From positions 248,001 to 312,000 of the forward strand of contig CP143946.1 of assembly GCA_036419695.1 (NCBI GenBank): a stretch of DNA of 64,000 nucleotides, given 5' to 3'. Shown in pieces: positions 1-9,133 of this stretch. The notes below the pieces were generated by a model that worked only from the letters and a program-made list of their open reading frames with translations, was not told the DNA's origin and did no database searches. Both the position numbers and the translations under genes were made by a program. Position 1 is the first letter of the stretch; every line of letters begins with the position of its first letter. Origin of the DNA: [Clostridium] symbiosum. Lineage in GTDB: Bacteria > Bacillota > Clostridia > Lachnospirales > Lachnospiraceae.

Positions 1-262
1 GGTCAGTCTTGGCCCTGTTGCTTATTCTGCTATGGTGGCGGTAGGGGTATCCCCGGTGACTGCAATTGTAGCATTCCTGATTTTTGCTTCCACAGAGGGA
101 GCTTCACCGCCTATGTCCTCGCCCATTTTCGTATCCAGCAGTATTGCCGGTGTGGAGGATGTGAGTGTGATGTTCAAGCCTTTGATATTCCACTATGTCA
201 TACCGGTCGTCCTTGTGGGAGTGCTCGTTGCCATGGGAATATTGCCGATAATAGGAGGGTAA
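1..262 (+). CDS. Large permease subunit, C-terminal part (TRAP DctM-like?)
   Basis: The open frame enters from the left edge (codons start at base 2), so only about 86 C-terminal residues are visible. They are strongly hydrophobic, with at least two membrane segments, a polar loop TEGASPPMSSPIF around residues 31-43 of the visible part, and a Gly-rich end (ILPIIGG). The loop between helices and the closing helix resemble the large permease subunit of TRAP-type or related secondary carriers; this is a resemblance only. A two-helix small protein follows 7 bp later and is probably a partner. Alternatives are another ion:organic-acid symporter family. The N-terminus lies outside the window. Confidence 0.45.
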   Translation, partial: VSLGPVAYSAMVAVGVSPVTAIVAFLIFASTEGASPPMSSPIFVSSSIAGVEDVSVMFKPLIFHYVIPVVLVGVLVAMGILPIIGG

Positions 263-269
263 TTTAGAA

Positions 270-494
270 ATGAAAAAAATATTGAACGGTATTTTTATAG
301 CGTGCCTGTGCACCGCCCTTGCCCTCGCCGCGGCATATGTTGTGCTGGAAGCGGCAGCAGTTATGACTGCAAACGGCAGCCTGACTGTCTGGGCAGAGGC
401 GAACCTGGAGGCTCCAGTATGTATTATGTGTTCAGTGACTGCAATCGTAGCCTTTATCATGAGCTATGTATTTCAGTGGAAATCGGGTGACTGA
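270..494 (+). CDS. Small two-helix membrane protein
   Basis: This encodes 74 residues with a Lys-rich start (MKKILNG) and two hydrophobic stretches, about residues 7-33 and 47-68, so it should be an integral membrane protein with short ends. The ribosome site GGAGGG lies about 10 bp before the ATG, and the gene begins only 7 bp after the preceding permease stop, so the two are surely one operon. The size and position suit an accessory subunit of the upstream carrier (compare the small Q subunit of TRAP systems), but no family motif is recognisable. It converges on the LysR gene 13 bp away with no clear terminator between them. Confidence 0.6.
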   Translation: MKKILNGIFIACLCTALALAAAYVVLEAAAVMTANGSLTVWAEANLEAPVCIMCSVTAIVAFIMSYVFQWKSGD

Positions 495-507
495 AAGAGC
501 GCCTGAC

Positions 508-1473
508 CTACTTTGTAAAGTGCCGGTCTATGGAACGGGAATAGCTGCGGAAAACCATGCTGGCATCGCCGATAAAGTCCATAGCATATTGTGGTAGATG
601 GTAATCGCTGCGATATACCATATACAAAGTGTTGTATGAAATATCATTGAGGATTGGAAAAATATGAAAAGGATCGCTGTCATCCCGGCTGTCATGCATA
701 TGCTGATAAAAAATGACGGGAGACAGCAGTCCGGCCCCATCCCCATTTTTCGACATCTCATATATTAATCCCTGTTGATCGCATTCCAGCATAAGATGAG
801 GCTTTGAAAAATGGGAAAAGAACTGGTCCACTCCCTTTCTCAGGCGGTTGCCGGGGCGGAGCGTGAGAAAAGGCAGGCGGATAATTTTCGTCAGATCCAC
901 TCCATGATGAAAACCGGTCATGAGTTCATCACAGGTGTCGGGATAGTATTGTCTTAAAAGTTTTTCAGTAAAACAGCACTGAATTTTTTCTGTAGCCAGT
1001 TCAATGCGCTGCTGGTTCGGGCTGGAAGGGATATCGATGCCCACATAGAGATCAATTTTACCGGCCTGAAGGAGTTCATCCAGTTTTTTGCTGTTACCGT
1101 CTACCAGTTCAATGGAAATATTGGGATGCGAGGGATGATAGAATTTCCAGATCAGAGGGAAAAAGACGTTTCCTCTCAGGCGGGAGATGCCGACCTTTAA
1201 AGTAGCGCGGCAGTCCTGGCTGATGTCGGAAAAAGCCGCCCGCATCTTGGATTCTGCCTCCAAAAGCTGTCTTCCGTAAAAAGCCATCTCTTCTCCTTCC
1301 GGTGTGAGATGAAGGCAGGGCTTCCGTTCAAAAAGCCGGACATGATACTCATCTTCGAGGCGTCTTATATGGCTGCTCAGGGCCTGCTGACTGATGAAAA
1401 GGCGGTCTGCCGCTTTTGTGATATTCATTTCCTCTACGGTCCGCAAAAAATATTCGATACTCTTAATGTTCAT
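508..1473 (-). CDS. LysR family transcriptional regulator
   Basis: The protein has 321 residues, normal for the family. An N-terminal winged helix-turn-helix is visible at about residues 2-60 (AADRLFISQQALSSHIRRLE region), followed by a periplasmic-binding-protein-like effector domain from about residue 90. GGAGGATGCAGA precedes the ATG. It is divergent from the aldolase-like lyase and 2-hydroxyacid dehydrogenase genes at 1617-3609, sharing a 143-bp intergenic region, so it is the likely regulator of that operon. The effector is unknown; a hydroxy- or oxo-acid intermediate is a guess from context. Confidence 0.93.
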   Translation of the reverse strand: MNIKSIEYFLRTVEEMNITKAADRLFISQQALSSHIRRLEDEYHVRLFERKPCLHLTPEGEEMAFYGRQLLEAESKMRAAFSDISQDCRATLKVGISRLRGNVFFPLIWKFYHPSHPNISIELVDGNSKKLDELLQAGKIDLYVGIDIPSSPNQQRIELATEKIQCCFTEKLLRQYYPDTCDELMTGFHHGVDLTKIIRLPFLTLRPGNRLRKGVDQFFSHFSKPHLMLECDQQGLIYEMSKNGDGAGLLSPVIFYQHMHDSRDDSDPFHIFPILNDISYNTLYMVYRSDYHLPQYAMDFIGDASMVFRSYSRSIDRHFTK

Positions 1474-1512
1474 TCTGCATCCTCCAGTAACAACATTTGT
1501 ATTGTGAAATAG

Positions 1513-1531
1513 ACATTTAAATAGAAAATGT
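1513..1531. promoter_or_regulatory. Candidate LysR operator dyad
   Basis: A 19-bp dyad ACATTT-N7-AAATGT sits in the AT-rich gap between the divergent LysR and lyase genes. It has the spacing of a LysR-type T-N11-A recognition site. It is placed where a self-regulating LysR protein would bind to control both directions. AT-rich dyads occur by chance, so this is tentative. Confidence 0.35.
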
Positions 1532-1616
1532 AATTGTTAAACAAAGAATAGCATGGTTTAAAGAAATAACAAATTAAAATTCCGTTATGAAAATTTGAAG
1601 AAATGAGGGAAATAAA

Positions 1617-2621
1617 ATGGGTAAAGTGATATTGATGGACTGTACGCTCCGGGATGGGGCTAATGTGGTTGGGAAAGGATTTTCAGCAGAAATTACGGAT
1701 ATGGTGTTGGACGGCCTGACGGCCTGTGGTGTACCAATTATTGAATTTGGCAATGCTGGCGGTATTGGGGCCTACGAGGTGGCCGGATTTACCGAGGCCC
1801 TCACGGACACGGAATATCTGGAGATTGCCAAGAAGTATATGGGCCGGGGGGCGGAGCTTGGAATGTTTCTGAATGCAAAACGATACCGAAAAAAATACAT
1901 TGATCTGGCAAAAGACTATGGCCTCGGCTTTCTGAGGGTAGGGGCAGATGCCGGTGACGGCGCCATCGCACTGGAAGCTCTCACCGCAATTAAAAAAAGA
2001 GGGGTAAAAGCGTACTATTCGGCAATGAAAGCCTATCTGCTAACGCCGGAAGAATTGGCTGAAGAGGGGAAAATGCTGGAAGATGCAGGTCTTGATCAGA
2101 TTACGATTATGGATTCGGCGGGAACCATGCTGCCGGACCAGGTTGCGGCCTATACGGAAAAACTCCATAATGCGGTATCTATTCCGGTTGCCTTCCACTG
2201 CCATAACAATCTTGGTCTGTCCGCAGCCAATGCCCTGGCGGCCTATCAGAACGGAGCCGATATTCTGGACTGCGGTCTGATGGGAATGGCAAGAAGTGCA
2301 GGAAATCTGGCGACGGAAATCTGTGTTGCCCTGATGCATCGGTTCGGTGAGATGAAGGAGATCGACTTATACGGAATGCTGGATTTTATCGAAAACCGCC
2401 TTCAGCCGGCCATGAAGGACTTTCATTACCATAATCCGGTGACGCCGCTCGACTTGACGCTGGGCCTTTCCGGCTGTCATTCCAGCTTTGTAAAAACCTT
2501 TAAAAAGACGGCAGCGGAAAAACAGGTGAATTTGTTTAAACTGATTACCGAGGTGTCCGCAATTGACCGTAAAAGCCCTTCCGAAGCTCTAATTAAAGAG
2601 ACAGCGGATCAAATGAAATAA
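1617..2621 (+). CDS. HMGL/DRE-TIM-type aldolase-lyase
   Basis: The 334-residue protein belongs to the DRE-TIM metallolyase superfamily (HMG-CoA lyase, 4-hydroxy-2-oxovalerate aldolase, isopropylmalate synthase). The signature DCTLRDG lies at residues 8-14, giving the metal-binding Asp8 and catalytic Arg12. The metal-binding HxH is at His194 and His196 in FHCHNNLG, and DSAG occurs at 166-169. Length and N-terminus are closest to 4-hydroxy-2-oxovalerate aldolase (DmpG-type), but no acetaldehyde dehydrogenase partner is present, so the substrate is open. The next gene, a 2-hydroxyacid dehydrogenase, starts 19 bp after its stop. The pair could cleave a hydroxy-oxo acid and reduce the released 2-oxo acid. 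Confidence 0.8.
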   Translation: MGKVILMDCTLRDGANVVGKGFSAEITDMVLDGLTACGVPIIEFGNAGGIGAYEVAGFTEALTDTEYLEIAKKYMGRGAELGMFLNAKRYRKKYIDLAKDYGLGFLRVGADAGDGAIALEALTAIKKRGVKAYYSAMKAYLLTPEELAEEGKMLEDAGLDQITIMDSAGTMLPDQVAAYTEKLHNAVSIPVAFHCHNNLGLSAANALAAYQNGADILDCGLMGMARSAGNLATEICVALMHRFGEMKEIDLYGMLDFIENRLQPAMKDFHYHNPVTPLDLTLGLSGCHSSFVKTFKKTAAEKQVNLFKLITEVSAIDRKSPSEALIKETADQMK

Positions 2622-2640
2622 TGGAATGGGGTGACAGGAA

Positions 2641-3609
2641 ATGACAAGAGTAGTATTAGCGGGTAATTACCCTGAACATACCTTTGAAAAACTCAGAAAA
2701 CTTCTTCCGGAAAAAGATTTTATATTAATACCGGTGGATACGGCGGAAGCTTATGAAGCTATGACGGATGCGGAAATTATGATATTACGTATTTTTAAAG
2801 CTCCGCGGGATGTAATAGAAAAAAACAGGAATTTGAAGATGATTCTCCGCTGGGGAGCCGGCTTTGATTCGGTCGATATTGAGGCAGCGGGAGAAAGAGG
2901 GATAGTGGTCACCAATACTCCCGGGGCAAATGCGCCGGCCGTCTCGGAGCTGGCTGTGATGCTGATGATGGCAGTAGGAAGAAAACTTCTATGCCATACG
3001 GAGAGTTTAAAAAATGGGGTGTGGAGCAAGAACACTTTTCTGAACAGTTCTTTCTGCCTGAACCACAAGACCGTGGGAATTGTGGGAGCCGGTAATATCG
3101 GCCGCCGGACGGCGGCCGGGGTACAGGCCTTCGGTGCAAAAGTCCTATATTACGATGCATTCCGTCTGACATACGAACAGGAGAAGACGTATGGAATGCA
3201 CTACACAGACTTTAAAACTTTGTTGGAGACCTCCGATATCGTTTCTCTTCACATTCCTCTGACCGAAGAGACACATCACCTGATCGGCGCAGAGGAGCTG
3301 TCCCGGATGAAAAACGGAGCGATTCTCATTAATACGGCCCGCGGAGGACTTGTTGATGATCATGCCCTGGCCGAGGCCGTAAAATCCGGAAAACTTTCGG
3401 GCGCCGGACTGGATGGAGTGGAAAATGAACCGCTGGAGGCGGAAGACGAACTTCTCACACTTCCCGATATCATAGTAACACCCCATATAGGAGGTGGAAC
3501 CGCGGATATCGGTGATATGATTATTCCCATGCTCGTAAAGGATATCATGGATTTTGCTGCCGGAAACCTCTTGGAGCATGTGGTCAACCGGGAATATTTG
3601 GCCCGGTAG
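2641..3609 (+). CDS. D-isomer-specific 2-hydroxyacid dehydrogenase
   Basis: At 322 residues this is a normal-size NAD-dependent 2-hydroxyacid dehydrogenase of the SerA/LdhA/GyaR superfamily. The Rossmann motif GAGNIG is at 149-154. Catalytic Arg234 (NTARGGLVDD), Glu263 (ENEP) and His282 (TPHIGGGT) are all present, so the enzyme should be active. No C-terminal ACT domain is present, which argues against a regulated 3-phosphoglycerate dehydrogenase. GGGGTGACAGGAA precedes the ATG. It follows the aldolase-like gene in one operon and probably interconverts a 2-oxo acid and its D-hydroxy acid in the cytoplasm. Confidence 0.88.
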   Translation: MTRVVLAGNYPEHTFEKLRKLLPEKDFILIPVDTAEAYEAMTDAEIMILRIFKAPRDVIEKNRNLKMILRWGAGFDSVDIEAAGERGIVVTNTPGANAPAVSELAVMLMMAVGRKLLCHTESLKNGVWSKNTFLNSSFCLNHKTVGIVGAGNIGRRTAAGVQAFGAKVLYYDAFRLTYEQEKTYGMHYTDFKTLLETSDIVSLHIPLTEETHHLIGAEELSRMKNGAILINTARGGLVDDHALAEAVKSGKLSGAGLDGVENEPLEAEDELLTLPDIIVTPHIGGGTADIGDMIIPMLVKDIMDFAAGNLLEHVVNREYLAR

Positions 3610-3658
3610 CCTTTAATGAGTGGCAATGAAAAGTTCGCGAAGCGTGCTTTCCGTTGTT

Positions 3659-4993
3659 TCACGGAACCGCCGCCAGTCCGCACCCCGGCACGGCCTTTTT
3701 CTTATACTTTGCCGCCAGCAGCAGTGTGACCAGAAGACAGACTCCCTCCGAGACAGCGGCCGCCAGCCAGACGCCGGTTTCCCCCACAAGCCATGGAAGA
3801 AGCACAAGGCAGACCGTAATCAGGACTAATCCCCTGCCCAGTGAGATGGTCATGGCGAAGACCGGCCGCTCGACAGCCGCAAAAAAACCGGCGGCGACGA
3901 CATTGAAGCCGATGAGGAGGAATGCGGGCGAGTACATCCGCATTGCCCGGACCGTATAGGTATAAAGGTTTGAATCCCGGTTTTTATTAATAAAGAAGCT
4001 GGCGATTCCCGGCGCAGCCGCCGAAATAACGGTGAATGCGGCGACGCCGCAGATCAGCGCGGTACAAATCCCGTATTTTAGCAGAGAGCGGCAGACGCCG
4101 TTTTCTCCCCGTCCGTGATGAAAGCCCAAAAGCGGCTGGATGCCCTGGCTGGTTCCTGTCATAGTCATCAGCACAAGAGTATTTAAATAGGAAATGACCG
4201 TATAACTGACAAGGGCAAACTCCCCTATTGCAGAGAGAATGACCTGGTTAAAAAGAAAAACCACGATGCCGCTGGAAAAGTCGGAAATCCCTTCCCCGAT
4301 TCCCAGCGGCAGAAGTTTTTTATAGATGGAAAACCGGAACCGGAACTTTCTAAAATGCAGGTGACGTGATTTTTTCAGAAAATACAACAGAAAGATAGAG
4401 GTACTCGTCACCTGTGCGAGGCCCGTGGCAAGAGCCGCTCCCCACACGCCCCAGTGGAAGTGCATGACAAAAACATAGTCCAGAATCATATTCATCAGGG
4501 CGCAGCTCATTACGCCTATGGTGGAGAGCTGCGGAGACCCGTCCGCTTTTACAAGTACTTCCAGATTGTAGGAGATCATAAAAAAGACGGCAAACAACGC
4601 AATAATCCCTGTATATTCCTTGACGTAACCGAGCGTGTCCGGCGTCGCGCCGAGAAACAGCGCTATAGGTTCCAGATTCATCCGTATCAGGATGGTTAGC
4701 GCAATCCCGAGAACCGCCATTGTTATAATATTTTGGCTGAACAGTCCGTTGGCCTGGTCCATATCGCCCTTTCCCATACAGATGGAGACCAGAACCGAGG
4801 TTCCGGTGGCAAAGGTCAGCCCCAGGGCGAAGATTATGCTGGTCAGCGGCATGGACAGGTTGACGGCTGCCAGAGCCGTCTCCCCCACTCCTTTTGCCAC
4901 AAACACCCCATCTGCCATCGTGTAGAGGGAAAACACCCACATCGACACGATGGACGGAATGACAAATTTTAGATACTGCTTTAATAAATTCAA
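3659..4993 (-). CDS. MATE family efflux transporter
   Basis: The protein has 444 residues and about twelve hydrophobic segments, arranged as two related halves of six as in the multidrug and toxic compound extrusion family. It would export organic cations or metabolites using a Na+ or H+ gradient. The start is a TTG at 4993 placed 7 bp after AAGGGAG; no in-frame ATG has such a site. It is the last gene of a four-gene minus-strand operon (flavin reductase, amidohydrolase, MFS carrier, MATE), 21 bp after the MFS gene. The context suggests removal of a product or toxic by-product of the amidohydrolase pathway. Confidence 0.88.
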   Translation of the reverse strand: MNLLKQYLKFVIPSIVSMWVFSLYTMADGVFVAKGVGETALAAVNLSMPLTSIIFALGLTFATGTSVLVSICMGKGDMDQANGLFSQNIITMAVLGIALTILIRMNLEPIALFLGATPDTLGYVKEYTGIIALFAVFFMISYNLEVLVKADGSPQLSTIGVMSCALMNMILDYVFVMHFHWGVWGAALATGLAQVTSTSIFLLYFLKKSRHLHFRKFRFRFSIYKKLLPLGIGEGISDFSSGIVVFLFNQVILSAIGEFALVSYTVISYLNTLVLMTMTGTSQGIQPLLGFHHGRGENGVCRSLLKYGICTALICGVAAFTVISAAAPGIASFFINKNRDSNLYTYTVRAMRMYSPAFLLIGFNVVAAGFFAAVERPVFAMTISLGRGLVLITVCLVLLPWLVGETGVWLAAAVSEGVCLLVTLLLAAKYKKKAVPGCGLAAVP

Positions 4994-5014
4994 TGGATAA
5001 CTCCCTTTTCCGAA

Positions 5015-6415
5015 TCAGACAATCTGCTCCAGCCCATCGAGAGAGTATTGTCCGGTCTGATTTTTTTCTTCAATTGCTTTTTGAACAAGTTCATACCGTT
5101 TTTTCGTGAGAGGGAACAGGTACATCATTGCCGCGGCGATCAGATAGCCTGCGGCCGGAACAATTGTCAGCAGGAACTGCACGCCCGACAGAGCACCGGC
5201 AGTCTGCACGGCCATCCCCTCATGGAAGCCGGAGAACTTGAGAATCCATCCCATGATGAGCATTCCAAAGGAGGTGCCCACCTGCTGGCAGATAGACTGG
5301 AGAGAGGAAAGTGTTCCCTCACTTCTTTTGCCGAATTTGAGTTCAATCACTTCCGTCAGGTCATAAAGGATGGCAGAGGAAAGCTGCCAGTATACGGAAG
5401 CGCCCAAAGTATGGACTGCGGCAAAAATCAGCAGCATAATGTGGCTCCGGATACCGATAAAATTCATGACGATCATCAGTACGGAGGTGACTGCCATGCA
5501 GAGGATAAAGGACTGTTTTTTGCCCCATGCCGTCGCCACCCTGTCGATAAACGGCGCATAAATTACGATGAAAATGCAGGCCACTAAAAAGATAGTGGAA
5601 GAATAGCTTTCCGGCAGGTTCAGGTTATAGGTAATGAAAAATGCAACGCTGCTTAAATAGATCGTGTAGGCGGCCAGGGTGAAGATGATGGATAAAATCA
5701 GGTATTTCATCGGCTTGATCTGAAACGCGTTCAGGTAATCTTTAAAAATACCGGGTTTCTGATCGGAAGCCGCCGCTTCCATAACACGTTCTTTCCCCCT
5801 CGTTGCCCGCAGCATGGTAAGGATCATAATGGCTGCAAAGAGAACAATAATTACGGCCGTCATACTCCAGCTCGTCTCGGTGCTCTTTCCCAGTCTGCCG
5901 AACAGGCTTACCAGGAGAAGCGGGAATACCATGCCGAAGTAGTTGCCCGCGGAGCTTCCCACCGCCGCGAAGGTACGAAGACGCGTCCTGTCGTCGTAAT
6001 CATCGGTAATTTCCGCGCCAAGCGCGGTATAGGGCACGTAGAAAATAGCATAGGCGGACCAGAACAGCGTGGCAAAGATGCCGTAATAAAGGATACTGCC
6101 CCCTGCCATTTTAGAGTGCATGAGTACAAAGGAAACGGCAAACAACGGAAGGCCGATCCGGATAAAGGGGCGGCGTCTGCCGTGCGGGTTTGAGCTGTTG
6201 TCGGACAGGTATCCGACAAATATGGTGGCGACGGCCCCGATTAAAAGTGACAGTGACGACAGGGTTCCGGCTTTGGCCGGATCGATCCCTGCAACCGTTG
6301 TGAGATAGAATAAAAAGTAAATGCTGACAAAATTATAGACTGCCGCGTCCCCTGCGGCGGCTACCCCGTAGCTTAATTTAGTGCGGAAGCTGAGCTTTCC
6401 GTTTTTCTCCTCCAT
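5015..6415 (-). CDS. MFS carrier, GPH (glycoside-pentoside-hexuronide) type
   Basis: With the start chosen here the protein has 466 residues and about twelve membrane helices. The N-terminal pattern (KLSYGVAAAGDAAVYNFVS) and the cytoplasmic loop after helix 2 (DNSSNPHGRRRPFIRIG) are typical of the GPH cation symporter group that includes MelB and XynB-type carriers. An in-frame start eight codons upstream exists, but the AGAGGGGG site lies about 8 bp before the ATG at 6415, so that one is preferred. It lies 17 bp after the amidohydrolase stop. It probably imports the amidohydrolase substrate, perhaps a conjugate or glycoside, with cations. Confidence 0.87.
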   Translation of the reverse strand: MEEKNGKLSFRTKLSYGVAAAGDAAVYNFVSIYFLFYLTTVAGIDPAKAGTLSSLSLLIGAVATIFVGYLSDNSSNPHGRRRPFIRIGLPLFAVSFVLMHSKMAGGSILYYGIFATLFWSAYAIFYVPYTALGAEITDDYDDRTRLRTFAAVGSSAGNYFGMVFPLLLVSLFGRLGKSTETSWSMTAVIIVLFAAIMILTMLRATRGKERVMEAAASDQKPGIFKDYLNAFQIKPMKYLILSIIFTLAAYTIYLSSVAFFITYNLNLPESYSSTIFLVACIFIVIYAPFIDRVATAWGKKQSFILCMAVTSVLMIVMNFIGIRSHIMLLIFAAVHTLGASVYWQLSSAILYDLTEVIELKFGKRSEGTLSSLQSICQQVGTSFGMLIMGWILKFSGFHEGMAVQTAGALSGVQFLLTIVPAAGYLIAAAMMYLFPLTKKRYELVQKAIEEKNQTGQYSLDGLEQIV

Positions 6416-6432
6416 AGTAATTTCCCCCTCTT

Positions 6433-8085
6433 CTAGCAAACGCCGTCGTTCTCCCTGTCAAATATAACGGCGCCGTCAAATACCGTCAGTTCCACCTGGC
6501 ACTCCTGTATCTCTTTCTGCGGAATTTCGAACATATTCCGATCGATAACAATAATATCCGCAAATTTTCCTTTTTCCAGAGTACCCAGCTCATCCTCTCT
6601 TCCGTAGGCGCATGCGGCCCACCTGGTGTAACCCTGAAGCGCCTCCGCAAGCGTGATTGCCTCCTGCGGATTGACGGACGTAGGATTTCCCTCATCGTCG
6701 CACCTGGATACGGCGGCATAAATATTCTTGAACGGGTTAAGGCCCACAACCGGATAGTCGGTTCCCAGTGCCAGCATGGCGCCGTTGTCAATCAGACTTC
6801 TGAACGGCCATTCATAGCGGCAGCGTTCCATGCCGATGCGGCTGACCTTTTCATTGCTGTCGAAGGTCACATGATATGGCTGCACGGATGCAATAACGCC
6901 CAGCTCTTTAAATCTGCCGATATCGTCCGTATGGATATTTTCAATGTGCTCGATTGCATTTGGAAGATGCTTTTTATTTCCTTCATTATCCGCATAAAGA
7001 TTGGCCTCCTCGAAACAGTCCAGCGCCCACTGCACGGCTTTGTCCCCGATACAGTGATAACGGACGCCGAGCCCCTGGCTGTTGGCCGACTTTGTGCATT
7101 TTAAGAAGGTTTCTTTCGGGTAATTTGCCTCACAGGTCATCTCCGGACGGTCGGAATACGGTTCTAAAAGAAGTCCGGTATAGGTGGAGGTGACACCGTC
7201 TATTACCTGTTTTAAACCGGCGTACCGGATCTTTTCCGTATGGTACTTCGAATACATCGCAAGCTCTTTTTCATAATTTCCCGTAACACCCAGATTGGTG
7301 TATGTATGGAGCCTGGCGGTAAAGGTGTTGTTTTCCTCCATCTGAATCAGCTTATCCATATAGGTGATAAATTCCTGGTTCAGTTTGGCTGCGGTGATAT
7401 CACTTAAACAGGTAATTCCGTACTCGTTGGCCTCCTTCAAAAATGCTCCAAACAGTTCGGTCAGAACCTCCAGTGGATAATCCACCAGTTTGGCAAAGAT
7501 GGGGAGCATCAGGTCAATTTCAAAGAGAATGCCGTCCGGCTTTCCATTTTCTCCGAGACGCACTTCCCCATACTCCGGTTTCGTGTTTTCATCAATTCCC
7601 AGTTCCTGTAAAGCCAGCGTGTTCACCCATGCCGTGTGAAGATCCGCGCACAGAAGATAGACGGGTTTATCAGGAAATGCCTCGTCAAGCAAAGTCTTGT
7701 CAGGCAGCGGGATATCACCCCACCATGCGGTGTACCAGCCGATTCCCATGATCCGCTTTTCATCCGGATGAGTCCGTTCGAATTCCTTCGCAATCCTTAC
7801 GCATTCTTCCGGTGATGAGGAATCCTCCAGTTCCATGCACACATGGCTGCTGGATGCGGCGGCGCCCATGGAAAAGTGGGTATGGGCGTCGATAAAAGAC
7901 GGCATAATCAGCTTGTCCCCATATTCCCGGATCTCAGTGTGTTCATCCGCCAGCCCGTCCGGAATTTCCCCCTGGAAAACCCGGGCGATCCGGTTTCCCT
8001 TTATTGCAACTCCTCCCTTGAAAGGCACATCGTCCAGTGCCGTAAAAACTGAATTACCTGTTAAAATTAAATCTGCCCCATTCAT
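6433..8085 (-). CDS. YtcJ-like metal-dependent amidohydrolase
   Basis: This 550-residue protein belongs to the amidohydrolase superfamily, YtcJ branch. The N-terminal beta-sandwich is followed by the metal motif DAHTH (His68, His70). A HCIGD segment corresponds to the conserved HAIGD of this branch, and the late metal/catalytic Asp lies in ALGTDYPV. The C-terminal sheet (GKFADIIVIDRN) is intact. AAGGAG precedes the ATG. Such enzymes hydrolyse amide, imide or formyl bonds on diverse substrates, and YtcJ itself has no firmly known substrate. Neighbours are a flavin reductase upstream (56-bp gap) and carriers downstream. Confidence 0.88.
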   Translation of the reverse strand: MNGADLILTGNSVFTALDDVPFKGGVAIKGNRIARVFQGEIPDGLADEHTEIREYGDKLIMPSFIDAHTHFSMGAAASSSHVCMELEDSSSPEECVRIAKEFERTHPDEKRIMGIGWYTAWWGDIPLPDKTLLDEAFPDKPVYLLCADLHTAWVNTLALQELGIDENTKPEYGEVRLGENGKPDGILFEIDLMLPIFAKLVDYPLEVLTELFGAFLKEANEYGITCLSDITAAKLNQEFITYMDKLIQMEENNTFTARLHTYTNLGVTGNYEKELAMYSKYHTEKIRYAGLKQVIDGVTSTYTGLLLEPYSDRPEMTCEANYPKETFLKCTKSANSQGLGVRYHCIGDKAVQWALDCFEEANLYADNEGNKKHLPNAIEHIENIHTDDIGRFKELGVIASVQPYHVTFDSNEKVSRIGMERCRYEWPFRSLIDNGAMLALGTDYPVVGLNPFKNIYAAVSRCDDEGNPTSVNPQEAITLAEALQGYTRWAACAYGREDELGTLEKGKFADIIVIDRNMFEIPQKEIQECQVELTVFDGAVIFDRENDGVC

Positions 8086-8141
8086 TTGTATTCTCCTTCT
8101 TTAAACCCCGGTTCATCTGTTACCAATAATTCATCTGTCCG

Positions 8142-8813
8142 TTACACTTTTCCTTCCAGTCCCTTGTCCACTAATTTCTGCTTCTCCGGGCTCACCTTCG
8201 GTGGAGCCATCTCAAAGGAATTATTGACTACGGTAAAGTCAAAATATCCCAGGCGGGCAACGGGTTTGATGCTGCAGATATCAATCTTGCCGTTGGGAAG
8301 TAAAAATTCATCCGCAATGTGGATTCCGATTACTTCCGCTACGATACAGTCAACCGTTGCCAGGGTATCGTTGCCGGGAATCCGTATAGTCTGCATATAA
8401 CGGCATTCATACTGGACCGGTGATTCCGCCACCCGCATAACGTCGATCAGGTTGGAGGGTACCTTTGAAACTCCGGCATATTCAAATTTATCTTTTACCC
8501 CTTCCGGAACTTCAAAGATGGAAGAACGGTTCATCGCTTCCCTCAAGTCCCAGGATACCATGTTGTAGACAAACTCCCCGGTTCTTTCAATGTTTTTGAC
8601 GGTATTTTTGCGGTCGCCGACCACGTTCTGGTTGGATGAAAAAAGTACAATCGGCGGATCAAAGGTCAGGTTGGTGAACTGGCTGTAAGGCGCGAGATTG
8701 TCGCTGCCGTCCTCATTTTTCGTGGAAATCCATCCGATCACACGCGGAACGGAACAGGATTTAAATGGATTTCTCTGTAATCCATGGTTGTTTTTTGATG
8801 GTTCGTAAAACAT
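8142..8813 (-). CDS. Flavin reductase-like, FMN-binding split-barrel protein
   Basis: The protein has 223 residues from the ATG at 8813, which AGGAGG precedes by 7 bp; a start 13 codons further upstream lacks such a site. The sequence shows the split beta-barrel flavin reductase fold: PRVIGWISTKNEDGSDNLAPYS early, then the flavin-contacting segment around FDPPIVLFSSN, and a conserved KDT/NxxRTGEF-like segment. Members reduce flavins with NAD(P)H or bind FMN for an oxygenase or reductase partner. It is the first gene of a four-gene operon divergent from an AraC regulator. A 14-bp repeat array lies in the leader just upstream. Confidence 0.85.
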   Translation of the reverse strand: MFYEPSKNNHGLQRNPFKSCSVPRVIGWISTKNEDGSDNLAPYSQFTNLTFDPPIVLFSSNQNVVGDRKNTVKNIERTGEFVYNMVSWDLREAMNRSSIFEVPEGVKDKFEYAGVSKVPSNLIDVMRVAESPVQYECRYMQTIRIPGNDTLATVDCIVAEVIGIHIADEFLLPNGKIDICSIKPVARLGYFDFTVVNNSFEMAPPKVSPEKQKLVDKGLEGKV

Positions 8814-8865
8814 CTGATATCCTCCTCTGGTTATGAAACACGATTTAATCAAAATCCCACCGGCG

Positions 8866-8975
8866 AAATGTACTAGTGAAAATGTACTAGTGAAAATATA
8901 CTGGTTGAATGTACTGGTGGAAACGTACTGGTGGAAACGTATTGATCAAAGTGTACTAATAAATATGTGCTGTAT
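8866..8975. repeat. Degenerate 14-bp tandem repeat array
   Basis: Seven to eight units follow the consensus AATGTACTAGTGAA: two identical copies first, then increasingly changed ones (AATATACTGGTTG, AATGTACTGGTGGA, AACGTACTGGTGGA, AACGTATTGATCA, AAGTGTACTAATA). Unit length is 13-14 bp, so the array does not keep a reading frame. Several units contain the palindrome ACTAGT or a variant. It lies between the divergent flavin reductase and AraC genes, about 50 bp upstream of the flavin reductase start. Confidence 0.8.
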
Positions 8976-9133
8976 GGCGGCCGCCTAACTTAAATTCATT
9001 ATAGTAAAGCGGTGAAAAAGTTGAAATTCAATTTTTTGCGGTGCTATTGTGTTTTTTTGACATTTGTGTTAATTTGGTTTGTAGGGGTAACGAAACGAAA
9101 ACAGCCTGAATACAGGGAGGCAGGGGGATTTTT

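Noticed and set aside
2641..3609. 3-phosphoglycerate dehydrogenase (serine synthesis)
   Set aside because: No serC or ACT domain, and it is paired with an aldolase-like lyase under a LysR regulator.
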